Assembly: GCA_017694835.1 (NCBI GenBank)
Contig: JADIMJ010000065.1
Coordinates: 1-64,000, forward strand
DNA from: Candidatus Cryptobacteroides gallistercoris
GTDB lineage: Bacteria; Bacteroidota; Bacteroidia; Bacteroidales; UBA932
DNA: 64,000 nt
Direction of reading: 5' to 3'
Shown in pieces: positions 1-10,553 of the stretch (within the stretch, counting starts at the first letter, position 1; every line of letters starts with the position of its first letter). The translations under genes were made by a program, and so were the position numbers. The notes under the pieces were generated by a model, which was not told the DNA's origin, searched no databases, and saw nothing but the letters and a program-made list of their open reading frames with translations.

Positions 1-94
1 CCCTTCTCTGAGGGCAAGCATCCAACGCGCGGGATTTGCTCTTCTCGACGATAACCTCGCGCCCTTTGCGAACTAATTGTTGAATTGTAGGCAT
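1..94 (-). CDS. rpsL: 30S ribosomal protein S12, N-terminal part (truncated by window edge)
   Basis: Reverse strand from ATG at 94 translates [31 protein letters not shown], the S12 N-terminus. Absent from the ORF track because partial. Confidence 0.93.
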   Translation of the reverse strand, partial: MPTIQQLVRKGREVIVEKSKSRALDACPQRR

Positions 95-146
95 AAATGA
101 TTGTAAATCTATAATTTATGTTTCCTCCCCATACATTATGGGGGTG

Positions 147-154
147 CAAAGATA
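147..154 (-). promoter_or_regulatory. Candidate Bacteroidales -7 box (TATCTTTG) for rpsL
   Basis: Reverse complement of caaagata matches TAnnTTTG, about 53 bp upstream of the rpsL ATG. Confidence 0.4.
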
Positions 155-268
155 ATCATAATATTTTAAATGCCAATAGGATGGGATAAATAATCTTAAC
201 AAAGAAATCCACAGAAATTTTCATACGGCCGTTAATTTGGTTATTTTTGCAAATAAAATTCTTGTAAG

Positions 269-1030
269 ATGAAAAATTTATCATTTATCTCTGCAATGCT
301 GTGTGTGGCAGCACTGTCAGTCTCCTGCTGCGGACAGCCAGAAATTGAAACGACGACTGTCGGGCTGTCGGAAGAAATTGCCCTGGCAGACGGACGGGAC
401 AACAGGCTCTCCGTGGAAATTTCAGCCGAATACCCCGTCTTCAAAACCGGAAATGAAGCGGGAATGACGATTTCCTCTGAAATAACCGGGGCCCTTTTCG
501 GTGAAGAATACATGTCCATGGACCCTGAAGCTGCCGCAATTGCGTACAAGGAAGCTCTGGGGCAGGAGTACAGGGAAGAGAACCTGCAGTTGCTTGAGGA
601 TGAAGTATTTGAAGGCAGCGCCTCACTGAACTGGGATGACATTGTATCCGGATCTGTCGAGGGCAGGAAAGACAACATTATCTCATATGTTGTCGAGCAT
701 TATGTCTTCAGGGGCGGAGCACATGGCATGACAAGCGTAACCGCATATAACTTTGACACCAGAAGCGGAAAAGAAATAAAGGAAACCGACTTCTTCAAGA
801 AAGATTATGAAGAAAAGCTCACCAAGCTCCTCACCGCACGCCTGCCTGAAGCTGTCGGCGGGCCCGAAAATATGGAAATGCTGTTCATCGCTGAAGTTGA
901 GCCGAACGACAACTTCTGTATCACAGAAGACGGCGTCACCTTTATATACAATCATTACGAAATAGCTCCATATGCCATGGGGGTCATCAGGATAACCATT
1001 CCGTGGAATGAGCTCGAAGGTCTATATTGA
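269..1030 (+). CDS. DUF3298/DUF4163-type lipoprotein (RsiV-like)
   Basis: Signal/lipobox start (MKNLSFISAMLCVAALSVSCCG); YVFRGGAHGMTSVTAYNFDTRSGKEI typical of DUF3298. Confidence 0.75.
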   Translation: MKNLSFISAMLCVAALSVSCCGQPEIETTTVGLSEEIALADGRDNRLSVEISAEYPVFKTGNEAGMTISSEITGALFGEEYMSMDPEAAAIAYKEALGQEYREENLQLLEDEVFEGSASLNWDDIVSGSVEGRKDNIISYVVEHYVFRGGAHGMTSVTAYNFDTRSGKEIKETDFFKKDYEEKLTKLLTARLPEAVGGPENMEMLFIAEVEPNDNFCITEDGVTFIYNHYEIAPYAMGVIRITIPWNELEGLY

Positions 1031-1049
1031 TATTGATCTGACATTTGTG

Positions 1050-1095
1050 CATCGCGCCCGTTGGAGTCACTTTGCTCTATCCGACGGGCGCGATG
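1050..1095 (+). repeat. REP-like palindrome, copy A
   Basis: catcgcgcccgttgga-gtcactttgctcta-tccgacgggcgcgatg; 16-bp stem with one G:T pair. Confidence 0.8.
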
Positions 1096-1221
1096 AAAAT
1101 ATTGTCCAAGCCCTTTCCGTCTATAATGATCGTAGCTCTTGCGAAATTTTGAAACAATTTACAACTTTGCGTATATTGGATGCAGACAGGTGATTTATTG
1201 AAACAACAACATATCCACGGA

Positions 1222-3678
1222 ATGAAAATTTTATCGACTTTATTGGCCCTTGCCCTCATGGCAGGCTACACCGCGGCTGCGGATGCAGAAAATACAGAAG
1301 ATGCAGGACGCAACACTCCAAGGCCGAATTATGAGCTCGCGGAAAGATTCTCCCAGAAGAAGATTTCGCAGATGGTATTCTCCACGAAGGTGACTCCCTA
1401 CTGGTTCAGGGACTCGGACAAGTTCTGGTATGAATGGAAGACTCCGGAAGGCACACAATATTACATAGTGGACGCAAAAAGCGGGAAAAAGCAGGCTGTG
1501 TTCGACATGGAAAAGCTTGCCATGCAGATTACACAAATCGTCAGGGATCCGTTTGACGCTCAGCATCTGCCCATCGCCGCACTTGAGCTGAAGGACGACA
1601 GGACATTTGCGTTCAGAATCAAGAGCTCTGTTCCGGAGACAGACTCCGCCCGCATAGAAAGATTCGGAAAGAAAAAGACATATTCATTTGAATATGACAT
1701 AGCATCAGGCCGGCTGACCGACATTACGGGAAATGAAGAGGAAGACATGTACCCGGCATGGGCGAATGTTTCCCCTGACGGGCAGATAGGGATTTTCGCC
1801 AAAAACGCCGACCTGTACTGGATGGATGCCGAGAATCTGGCAAAGGCGGCAAAGGATGAGAAGGACAGCACGCTTGTCGAGCATAGGATTACTTCCGGCG
1901 GCACTGCCGAATTCGGCTGGGGAGGCGACAGCTACATGGGCTGGACGGAGCAGGACACCACGGCAAGGGTATTCCCCTATTATCTCGTATGGTCTCCGGA
2001 CTCAAGGCATTTTGCAGCGATGAAATACGACATGAGCCCGGTAAAGGAATTCTGGGTCATCAATTCCCTCAGCAATCCGCGCCCTACCCTCGAGACATAC
2101 AAGTACCAGATGCCGGGGGAACCGGGACCGAAGGAATATCTCTATGTCTTTGAGACTGAAGGAATGACAGGGAGTCAGGTAAAGATAAATGCATTCAAGG
2201 ACCAGTCGACGGACTTCGAGACAATGCCGTACATGGACAGGGATGACTATGAGGATTTCATCTCGCGCAAATGGCTCGGAGACAATGACGGCTTCTACAT
2301 CCTCCGCCAGAGCAGGGACCTGAAGCGGCTGGACATCTGCCGCGTGGACATCGGGGCTGACTCTACAAGGACCGTCATCTCAGAAAGGATGAACACCTAT
2401 GTGGAATACAGGCCGCTGAGACTCGTGAACGGGGGACAGCAGATGATCCACTGGTCGGAGCGCAACGGCTGGGCCAATCTATATCTCTACAACGCTGACG
2501 GGACACTGGCCAATCCAATAGCCGAAGGGGCATTCCATGTCGAGGAAATCCTTGCAGTCAACGAAGACGAGAATTATGTGATATTCAGCGCCTGCGGATA
2601 CAACAGGGACGAGAATCCGTATCAGATGCATACATTCCGCGCCGGTCTTGACGGCAGCGGACTCAGGCAGATTGACATGGAAGACATGGATGTGAAGGCC
2701 TATGCAAGAGACAACGGGAAATATATTGTCTGCAACTATTCCCGCGTGGATGCCGTCCCGGCTGCGGCTCTGTACGGAAGCACTGGAAGAAAGATTGCCG
2801 ACCTGGAAAAAGCCGACCTTTCAAAGCTTTTCGAGGCAGGATACAGACTCCCGGAAAGGTTCACAGTAAAGGCAGCCGACGGAGTGACGGACCTCTACGG
2901 AGTGATGTACAAGCCGTTCGACTTCGATTCAACAAAGGTATATCCGATCATCGAATATGTATACCCGGGGCCTCAGATAGAAGCCAACAACATCTCCTGG
3001 AGCGCCGGGATGACCCGTACCGACAGGCTGGCGCAGATGGGATTCATCGTGATTACGGTCGGGAACAGGGGCGGCCATCCGAACCGCTCAAAATGGTATC
3101 ACAACTACGGCTACGGGAATCTCCGCGACTACGGCCTTGAAGACCAGAAGACAGCCGTGCAGAGGCTGGCGGCCAGATATCCTTGGATAGACGGGACCAG
3201 AGTAGGCATCCACGGGCATTCGGGCGGAGGCTTCATGTCCACTGCGGCAATCCTCAAATATCCGGATTTCTACACTGCCGCCGTCTCATGCGCGGGGAAT
3301 CATGACAACAGCATCTACAACCGCTGGTGGAGCGAACAGCACCACGGGATACTGGAGAAAATCACCGAAACGGGAGACACGACATTTGTCTATAAGATAG
3401 ACACCAATCCGGAAATAGCCTCCAACCTCAAGGGACACCTCCTGCTTGTGCACGGGGACATTGACAACAATGTGCATCCGGCAAACACAATCCGGGTCGT
3501 CAATGCCCTTATACGCGCCAACAAGAGGTTTGACCTGCTCCTGCTGCCCGGACAGAGGCACGGGTTCGGGGACATGAACGAATATTTCTTCTGGAGAATG
3601 GCCGACTGGTTCTGCGAGCACCTCCTCGGGGAAAGCCAGTCAGACAGGGTCGACATTATCCAGCTTAACAACGACTGA
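1222..3678 (+). CDS. S9 family peptidase, dipeptidyl peptidase IV type
   Basis: N-terminal beta-propeller and C-terminal alpha/beta hydrolase with GHSGGG nucleophile elbow and LPGQRHGF His region; start at MKILSTLLALA. Confidence 0.9.
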   Translation: MKILSTLLALALMAGYTAAADAENTEDAGRNTPRPNYELAERFSQKKISQMVFSTKVTPYWFRDSDKFWYEWKTPEGTQYYIVDAKSGKKQAVFDMEKLAMQITQIVRDPFDAQHLPIAALELKDDRTFAFRIKSSVPETDSARIERFGKKKTYSFEYDIASGRLTDITGNEEEDMYPAWANVSPDGQIGIFAKNADLYWMDAENLAKAAKDEKDSTLVEHRITSGGTAEFGWGGDSYMGWTEQDTTARVFPYYLVWSPDSRHFAAMKYDMSPVKEFWVINSLSNPRPTLETYKYQMPGEPGPKEYLYVFETEGMTGSQVKINAFKDQSTDFETMPYMDRDDYEDFISRKWLGDNDGFYILRQSRDLKRLDICRVDIGADSTRTVISERMNTYVEYRPLRLVNGGQQMIHWSERNGWANLYLYNADGTLANPIAEGAFHVEEILAVNEDENYVIFSACGYNRDENPYQMHTFRAGLDGSGLRQIDMEDMDVKAYARDNGKYIVCNYSRVDAVPAAALYGSTGRKIADLEKADLSKLFEAGYRLPERFTVKAADGVTDLYGVMYKPFDFDSTKVYPIIEYVYPGPQIEANNISWSAGMTRTDRLAQMGFIVITVGNRGGHPNRSKWYHNYGYGNLRDYGLEDQKTAVQRLAARYPWIDGTRVGIHGHSGGGFMSTAAILKYPDFYTAAVSCAGNHDNSIYNRWWSEQHHGILEKITETGDTTFVYKIDTNPEIASNLKGHLLLVHGDIDNNVHPANTIRVVNALIRANKRFDLLLLPGQRHGFGDMNEYFFWRMADWFCEHLLGESQSDRVDIIQLNND

Positions 3679-3680
3679 CC

Positions 3681-4229
3681 ATGAAAACTTTGCCCGAATG
3701 GATTGTCACACGCGTCGACGGGAAAATCGCAGCCGTCTCGACTGACTACAGGCTTTTTGCTGCAGTGGCCGGGAAAATCGCAAAGATGCCGGCAGGCAGA
3801 ATCAATGAAATCACCTGCACAAAAGTGCCGTCGGAAGAGATTTTCCGGCTCGCGGACACAGCAGCCGCAGATGATTTCCTTCTGTTCGGGACAAAGTTCC
3901 AGAATATGGTATGGGAAAGGCTTTTCAGCCTCAGGTCAGGCAAGAAGCGCCTTATGAGCTATACGGAATTCGCAGAATACTGCGGCTGTCCGGGCGGCGT
4001 ACGGGCTGTGGCCCATGCAGTGGCAATGAATCCGATTCTTGTCATCATCCCGTGCCATCTCATCATCCAGAAAGAAGCCATGGACAGAATCCATGAGACG
4101 GAAAAAGAGGCGGAGTCCTCCCTCTTCGGGACGGACGGACTCCGCCTTGATACTTCTCTGCATTTCGGGGAGTACAGGCTCGGCCCGGAAATGAAAAGGA
4201 TGCTGATAGCAGCCGAATTCAACCAATAG
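3681..4229 (+). CDS. Divergent methylated-DNA-protein cysteine methyltransferase-like (MGMT fold) protein
   Basis: GTKFQNMVWERL...SYTEFAEYCG...GVRAVAHAVAMNPILVIIPCHLII: MGMT-like, but PCHR reads PCHL. Confidence 0.75.
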   Translation: MKTLPEWIVTRVDGKIAAVSTDYRLFAAVAGKIAKMPAGRINEITCTKVPSEEIFRLADTAAADDFLLFGTKFQNMVWERLFSLRSGKKRLMSYTEFAEYCGCPGGVRAVAHAVAMNPILVIIPCHLIIQKEAMDRIHETEKEAESSLFGTDGLRLDTSLHFGEYRLGPEMKRMLIAAEFNQ

Positions 4230-4253
4230 GCCACGGCCGCCTTTTCAGCCGTT

Positions 4254-5930
4254 CTACTCTTCTTTGTCGGCATTTTGCCCGGATTCATTCTTCTTGTACT
4301 TGAAGCGGCGGATTTTCTGAGTCGCGGTCTTCTCGAAAGGCTCTTTCATCACCTCGACTTCCTTGATTTTCGAGAATTTGTTGACATGCTTGTTGACATA
4401 GTTCAGGATGGCCTGTTTCCTTGCCTCAAGCTTCTCGAAGAACTGGTCCTCACCTTCCTGGTTCCAGTCTATTATATTGTCATTGAGCTGGACAAGAGCC
4501 ACGAGCCGTCCGTCCCGTTCCATGACAAGGGACTCGCTGACATCTTCCATATTGTTGATGACATTCTCTATTTCCTCCGGATATATATTCTCTCCGGACG
4601 GTCCGAGAATCATGTTGTTGAGACGGCCCTTGATATAATACCGGCCCTTGTCGTCGACCGTCGCAAGGTCATTGGTCCGGAACCAGCCGTCATCAGTGAA
4701 TACGGAACGCGTCCTCTCAGGGTCCTTGTAATAGCCAAGCATCACATTGTCGCCTTTCGCCACAATCTCACCTTCGCCTGTCTCCGGATTGACATTGATG
4801 AGCTTGACGGACACGCCGTATGCGGCAACTCCCGTAGAGCCCGGTTTAGTATACTTCACTCCCGCATTGCAGATGAGCGGGGCAGTCTCGGTAAGGCCAT
4901 AGCCGATGGCATACGGGAATTTGGCTTTCTTGAGGAACTCTTCCACATGAGTGTCAAGCTTTGACCCTCCGATGCCGAAGAACTTCAGCCTGCCGCCGAA
5001 CGTAGACCGGAGCTTGATGCCTATTATCCTGTAGAGCAGCCACGGCATTTTCCTCTGCATCCAGCGGAGGACACGGCTTCTCCTGATGGTAGGCACGATG
5101 CTGTTCCGGAAAATCTTCTCGATGATGAGAGGCACTGACAGCATTATCGTCGGCCGGGTTTCCTTCAGGGCCTTGGTCAGAATAGACGGTGTAGGCGGCT
5201 TCTGTATGTAATACACGCAGGCCCCGCAGAATATCGGATAAAGCACGCCTATGCTGAGTTCGTAAGTATGCGCCATCGGAAGAATGGAAAGCCACACATC
5301 CTTCTCGCCGCATTTCTGTGCATGCAGTGATGCGATTATATTGGCACATAAATTCCTGTGGCTCAGCATCACGCCCTTGGCATTCCCGGTCGTTCCGGAA
5401 GTATAGATGATTGTAGCCAGGTCATCGGGCTGAGGCTGGCGAACACGGCCGTCGCAAGTAAACGAAGAATCGTCCCTCTTTATCAGAGAGAAATCCTCGA
5501 TGTCGATGACAAGAACCATCTTGTCCATGCATTCCCGGCTGAGCTTCGGCAGCATGCGGCGGGAAATGAAAATGGCCTTGCTTCCCGAATGCTTCAGGAT
5601 ATTGGTGACCTCGTTTTCCGAAGAATCCGGAAGTATGGGCACCGAAACCCGTCCGAACGGCACAAGAGAGAACATGGCGACAGTCCAGTTGGGCATATTC
5701 TGGGAAAGTATCGCCACCCTGTCCCCCGCCCCTATGCCATACCGGGACAGCCGCGCAGAAATCTCGTCGCATTTTTTCCGGAATTCGCCGTATGTATAAC
5801 GCATGTCGGAATCAAGCATGATTGACATGGTATTGCGCTCATACATCGCGGTGGAATATTCATACAACTTGCCGAGAGTGTCGATGTAACGCTCCCTGAG
5901 CTTCATCAGTTTCTTGTAGATAAAATTCAT
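4254..5930 (-). CDS. AMP-binding long-chain acyl-CoA synthetase
   Basis: IIYTSGTTGNAKGVMLSH AMP-binding signature, GYGLTETAPLI, and a C-terminal ATQKIRRFKYK tail. Confidence 0.9.
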   Translation of the reverse strand: MNFIYKKLMKLRERYIDTLGKLYEYSTAMYERNTMSIMLDSDMRYTYGEFRKKCDEISARLSRYGIGAGDRVAILSQNMPNWTVAMFSLVPFGRVSVPILPDSSENEVTNILKHSGSKAIFISRRMLPKLSRECMDKMVLVIDIEDFSLIKRDDSSFTCDGRVRQPQPDDLATIIYTSGTTGNAKGVMLSHRNLCANIIASLHAQKCGEKDVWLSILPMAHTYELSIGVLYPIFCGACVYYIQKPPTPSILTKALKETRPTIMLSVPLIIEKIFRNSIVPTIRRSRVLRWMQRKMPWLLYRIIGIKLRSTFGGRLKFFGIGGSKLDTHVEEFLKKAKFPYAIGYGLTETAPLICNAGVKYTKPGSTGVAAYGVSVKLINVNPETGEGEIVAKGDNVMLGYYKDPERTRSVFTDDGWFRTNDLATVDDKGRYYIKGRLNNMILGPSGENIYPEEIENVINNMEDVSESLVMERDGRLVALVQLNDNIIDWNQEGEDQFFEKLEARKQAILNYVNKHVNKFSKIKEVEVMKEPFEKTATQKIRRFKYKKNESGQNADKEE

Positions 5931-6010
5931 ATTTCAAAAAATAACGGTGCAAAGTTAACACATTTTTGCATGGCCTCATTCTGTTCCACCGGGAGTCATA
6001 CGCGGCGGAG

Positions 6011-7417
6011 TCATCTGCAGAGATCCAGATAAGCCCTGAGGGCCACACGGTAATCAATACTCCTGTCGACATATTCGTCGGAAGCCTGCCTGAGCCGGGA
6101 CTGTGCCTGAAGCAGCTCGGAAAGCGGCGACATTCCAGCTTCATGATATGCCGTCAGTTCCGAGACACTGGCCTCGGCCGCACTGACGCTCTCGCGGGCA
6201 ACAAGCATCTGCTCCCAGGAGGACTCCAGGTCAAGCCAAAGTTTCCTGACCTGCAGGACCAGCCGGGCATTCAGATACTCCTGATCATTCCGGGCCTTCT
6301 CAATCTGGGTGTCATACCTCTGCATCTTGCGCGAAGTCTTGCCCCAGTCCGACAGAGGAATCTGTACCATGGCATAGACAGCCCCGTTCATACGGCCGTC
6401 AGTAATCATGCGGTTGTATCCGTACGAGACCCCGACGCCGATTTGCGGAAGGGCCTCCCCCATAGCCATTTCCTTCTCCAGTTCCTTGGCCCTGACAGAA
6501 ATATCCAGCAGCCTGCTTTCTTCCATGCCCGCGGCTATCTCCTCCTCCGGACGGTAATATGCCTGAGGAGGAGAAAGTGAGTCAAGCCTGTCCGTAAGGA
6601 CAATGTCGTCAATATATGGTATCGAGTCATTGCGGACAGTACTGTAAGGATTATACTGGAGTCCGACGGAATTGAACAGATTCATCTTTGCAAGCCGGAT
6701 TCCGTTCCTGACCTGGATTTTTCCGGACTTCAGTTCATTCTGCCGCAGGCTGACCTGAAGAAGTTCATTCCTGGTGACAAGGCCTGCCGCATATGCCGAG
6801 GATACATCTTTATACAAGGTGTCCACAAGAGACTGGAGCTGGTCAAGAGTCTTTCTCTTTTCCTCAAGGGAAATCACCTGCCAGTAGCTTTTCTCTATTT
6901 CCTCCTCTGTCCTGCGCCGCGTCATGTTCTGCTGCAGCCCGGCAGCCTCCACGCCAAGGGAGGCAAGCCTGTTCCCGTTCACGATGCGTCCGCCTGCAAA
7001 TACAGGCTGCATCACTGAAACCGTGGCGGAAACTCCATGCCTCAAGGTAGAATACACAGGGTCAAACCCGTACGACGCTGCAAGCGACGACAATACATTC
7101 TGGAGATTCTGGCTGAAATCAGACTTCCCGAATATGTCCGTGACACCGATTTCAAGCATGGGGTCAAAGGCATAGAAAGCGAACGCATTGACGGACACTT
7201 TCGGGAAATACTCGGCAAAAGCCTCCTGTTTCTGCGCACGGGCGGCATATACGTCCAGTCCCGCATTGCGGACCGCGGCACTGTTCTCAAGGGCAAGTGC
7301 CTTGCAGTCTTCAAGCGACAGCATATACCGGGGCTTTTCCGAGGCAGCTGTCCGGAACGACAGACTTGAGAATATGGTAAAGACGGCAACAAAAGCCGGA
7401 ATGACACTATTTTTCAT
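6011..7417 (-). CDS. TolC-family outer membrane efflux protein
   Basis: Repeated coiled-coil TolC-like pattern; start MKNSVIPAFVAVF at 7417, overlapping the RND stop by 11 bp. Confidence 0.88.
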   Translation of the reverse strand: MKNSVIPAFVAVFTIFSSLSFRTAASEKPRYMLSLEDCKALALENSAAVRNAGLDVYAARAQKQEAFAEYFPKVSVNAFAFYAFDPMLEIGVTDIFGKSDFSQNLQNVLSSLAASYGFDPVYSTLRHGVSATVSVMQPVFAGGRIVNGNRLASLGVEAAGLQQNMTRRRTEEEIEKSYWQVISLEEKRKTLDQLQSLVDTLYKDVSSAYAAGLVTRNELLQVSLRQNELKSGKIQVRNGIRLAKMNLFNSVGLQYNPYSTVRNDSIPYIDDIVLTDRLDSLSPPQAYYRPEEEIAAGMEESRLLDISVRAKELEKEMAMGEALPQIGVGVSYGYNRMITDGRMNGAVYAMVQIPLSDWGKTSRKMQRYDTQIEKARNDQEYLNARLVLQVRKLWLDLESSWEQMLVARESVSAAEASVSELTAYHEAGMSPLSELLQAQSRLRQASDEYVDRSIDYRVALRAYLDLCR

Positions 7418-10400
7418 TGGCCACAGCCTCCTTTTCATTGGATGAAGACACATTGTCGGCATTTTTGAATATCTGCCAGTATGAAACCGGCATTATGAGA
7501 GTAATCAGTATGATGGATAGCATTGTGCCGAAACAAATGACAACGCCCATCGGCATCCACAGGGCGTCCCCGCTGATTATCATCGGAAGCACTCCGAGGG
7601 CTGTCGTGCATGAGGTAAGGAAAATCGGACGCATCCGTCTCTTTCCCGCCTCAACCGAAGCAGACTTCACGTCCCAGCCTTTTTCAAAACGGAGTTCCTC
7701 CGCATATTCGAACATGAGGATCCCGTTGCGCACGATGATGCCGACAAGGCTTATGAGCCCGAGCACTGAAGTCAGCCCGAAGTCAAGGCCGAAGAGCCAC
7801 AGTCCGAAAAAGGCGCCGAACAGGCACAGGGAGCTCAGCACAAGCGTAAGGACGGCAATGGACACTTTCTTGAAATGCACAAGCAGGAAAAGGAACAGTA
7901 TGGCGACGGCACAGAAGAAGGTCACAAGAATCTCAGGCCCGACCTGTCCGTTCATCGAAGACAGCCCCCCGTATGAAATCGTGATTCCCTCCGGAAGCCC
8001 CGGCTCTATCTTTTCTTCTACATATCTTTTGATTTCCCTCATGGCTTCCGGCTGGCTGTAGCTGTATTTCATGTCCGCGGCTACAGTTATGGTCTCCACG
8101 CCTCCCGTCCTCAGATAAGTGTCCGGCCTCCACTGCGGCACTATGTCCGCAATCTGCCGGAGAGGGACCGACACGCCCGGAACATTCGTGGCCACCATCT
8201 GATTGGCAATCACATCATAGGACATGGTGTCCGACACTGCCTCGCTGTAGAGGTTGACCGGTATTTTCGCATCCCCTTCCCATACCGAAGCGATGGGAAT
8301 TGAATTGAATGCGCCCGCAAGGGCCAGGGAGAGCATGGAACGGCTTACTCCGAGACGGGACGCCTCGTCCGGATCGAGGGAGACATCGACAAAAGAAGAT
8401 GTTCCGTCGGCACTGCTGTGGATCCACTGCAGCCTGTCGTCAAGGCTGGCATACATGAAATGCCTGATTGTATCGGCCACAGACTGAAGCGCATAATAGT
8501 CATCCCCCTTTATCCTGACTTCGACAGGAGCCGATACTGCCTGGTAGTCCATCTGCTTGAAACGGACGACCGCGTCAGTAAAATAATGCTGATAGTCGGC
8601 CTCATAGTCGCGGAGGACGGATTCGGTGGCTTTCACTGAAGTCGTGTTGACTATGAACTGGGCAAAATCCGGGGACGGCGTCTGCGGGGCATAAGTGGCA
8701 TGGAACCGTGGGGAACTCGTGCCGACAAATGATGTGACAGATGTTATTCTCTTGTCTTTCAGCAATATTTTTTCAAGGGAATCGCTCACTTCCTTTGTCC
8801 GGTCGATTCCGGAACCGCTTTCAAGATAAATCTCCACCACAAAGCACTCCCTCGCCGCCTTGGGCATGAGCTGGATATTCACATTGAAGAACATGAGGAT
8901 ACCGAGAGCCACGGCTGCAGCTCCGGCCAAAATCGTCAGCTTCGGATGCCGGAAACACAAGGTCTCCATCTTTTCGTAGCCGTTCTGCATGGCATTGAAA
9001 AAGAAAGTCTGCCCTCTGGATATGATGCCTTTGTCAGTATTCTTCGCAGATTTTATGTACCTGACCTCAAGCGACGGCACGACAAGGACGGCATACGCGA
9101 GTGATGCACCGAGTGCAATGGCGATGACCCATGGGAAATTCGTCACGAAATCGCCCAGATAGCCCGTAATGAGCACCTTGGCCGGGAAAAACATCACGCT
9201 GATTGCAAATGTTGCGGTGAACATCGGCATGAAGAGTTCCTTGGCGCTTGCACAGGCAGCCTCAATCCTGCCCATTCCGCGCCCGAGCTTGTCCATATAT
9301 CCGTCCATGTTGATAATCGAGTCGTCCACAATCATTCCCAGCACTACAATAAGGGCGGCAAGAGAGACGGTATTCAGGTCTATGCCTGTCAGGAACATGA
9401 TGGCAATGGCCACAGCCGTGCAGACAGGGACTCCTGAACTTGCAATCAGCGCCGACTTCATCGGGAAGAGCATCAGCATCACCAGTATGACGACAATCAT
9501 TGAAATGACAAGGTCCCTGAGAAAAGAAAGGACAGACGAGCCCACGACATGCGGCTGGTCAGTAATCTTGCTGACATGCACGCTGTCAGGCAGTGTCTTA
9601 CCGAATTCCGACAGTACCTCGTCCACATCCCGCCCGAAAGCTACGATATTGTTGTCCGGACGCATCTCGACAGAAATGATGACCGCCGTATTCCCGTTGT
9701 GCGAAACAAGCGAAGACGGTTTCTTCCACCGCCTTTCGACAGTGGCAATGTCCTTCAGCCGGAGTATATTGCCCTGCGGGTCAGAATAGACGATTTTTTC
9801 GGCTATCTCCCTTTCGGAGGCGACGGTATTTTCAATCCGGATCGGCGACGACGCATACCCGGTGCTGAAATTGCCGCTTCCCAGCTGCAGCCCGGAAGCC
9901 TGACATGCCAGCATTATCGATGAAGGACTGATGCCGTACGCGGAAAGGCGTTCCATGTCGAGGGTTACAGCAATCTCATCGTTCTGGCCCCCGATTATCC
10001 TTGCGTTGGCCAGTTCGGGAATCGTCTGAAGCCGGAGACTGAGCTCCTCGGCATATCCCTTCATCTCGGAATAGCCTTTGTCGTCAGACTCAAGCGCTAT
10101 CAGAAGCGACGACACGGCACTGAAATCGTCCATCACCGCCACGGCAAGCACACCCGGAGGCAATGTCTGCCTTACGGCATCCAGCTTCAGCTTTATCTTT
10201 GACCACACTTCATTCTTGGTCGACGCCGGTGTTGTCAGGTCAGTGTATATATAGCACATCCCGTTGCGGGAATAAGAAGAAGTATTGTCCCTGCTTATTT
10301 CCGAAAATGAGAACAGAACGTCTTCCAGCGGTTCCGTGAGCTGCTTCTCAACTTCTTCCGCATCAGCCCCGGGATAGATTCCTGCAATCAGTCCGTTTTT

Positions 10401-10535
10401 TATTTCAAAGGTCGGGAATTCATCCTTGTTCATGTAGACGAGGCCGGTGATGCCGAGCGCAATCAGGATTGCCACGGCAAAATAGACCATTTTCTTATGA
10501 TGTATCGCCCCCTTGACGATATCAGAAACATCCAT
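7407..10535 (-). CDS. RND-family efflux transporter permease (AcrB/CusA-like)
   Basis: 1042 aa; MDVSDIVKGAIHHKKMVYFAVAILIALGITGLVYM and TM motifs typical of RND permeases. Confidence 0.92.
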   Translation of the reverse strand: MDVSDIVKGAIHHKKMVYFAVAILIALGITGLVYMNKDEFPTFEIKNGLIAGIYPGADAEEVEKQLTEPLEDVLFSFSEISRDNTSSYSRNGMCYIYTDLTTPASTKNEVWSKIKLKLDAVRQTLPPGVLAVAVMDDFSAVSSLLIALESDDKGYSEMKGYAEELSLRLQTIPELANARIIGGQNDEIAVTLDMERLSAYGISPSSIMLACQASGLQLGSGNFSTGYASSPIRIENTVASEREIAEKIVYSDPQGNILRLKDIATVERRWKKPSSLVSHNGNTAVIISVEMRPDNNIVAFGRDVDEVLSEFGKTLPDSVHVSKITDQPHVVGSSVLSFLRDLVISMIVVILVMLMLFPMKSALIASSGVPVCTAVAIAIMFLTGIDLNTVSLAALIVVLGMIVDDSIINMDGYMDKLGRGMGRIEAACASAKELFMPMFTATFAISVMFFPAKVLITGYLGDFVTNFPWVIAIALGASLAYAVLVVPSLEVRYIKSAKNTDKGIISRGQTFFFNAMQNGYEKMETLCFRHPKLTILAGAAAVALGILMFFNVNIQLMPKAARECFVVEIYLESGSGIDRTKEVSDSLEKILLKDKRITSVTSFVGTSSPRFHATYAPQTPSPDFAQFIVNTTSVKATESVLRDYEADYQHYFTDAVVRFKQMDYQAVSAPVEVRIKGDDYYALQSVADTIRHFMYASLDDRLQWIHSSADGTSSFVDVSLDPDEASRLGVSRSMLSLALAGAFNSIPIASVWEGDAKIPVNLYSEAVSDTMSYDVIANQMVATNVPGVSVPLRQIADIVPQWRPDTYLRTGGVETITVAADMKYSYSQPEAMREIKRYVEEKIEPGLPEGITISYGGLSSMNGQVGPEILVTFFCAVAILFLFLLVHFKKVSIAVLTLVLSSLCLFGAFFGLWLFGLDFGLTSVLGLISLVGIIVRNGILMFEYAEELRFEKGWDVKSASVEAGKRRMRPIFLTSCTTALGVLPMIISGDALWMPMGVVICFGTMLSIILITLIMPVSYWQIFKNADNVSSSNEKEAVANEK

Positions 10536-10553
10536 AGCCTTCTCCTCCGTACA

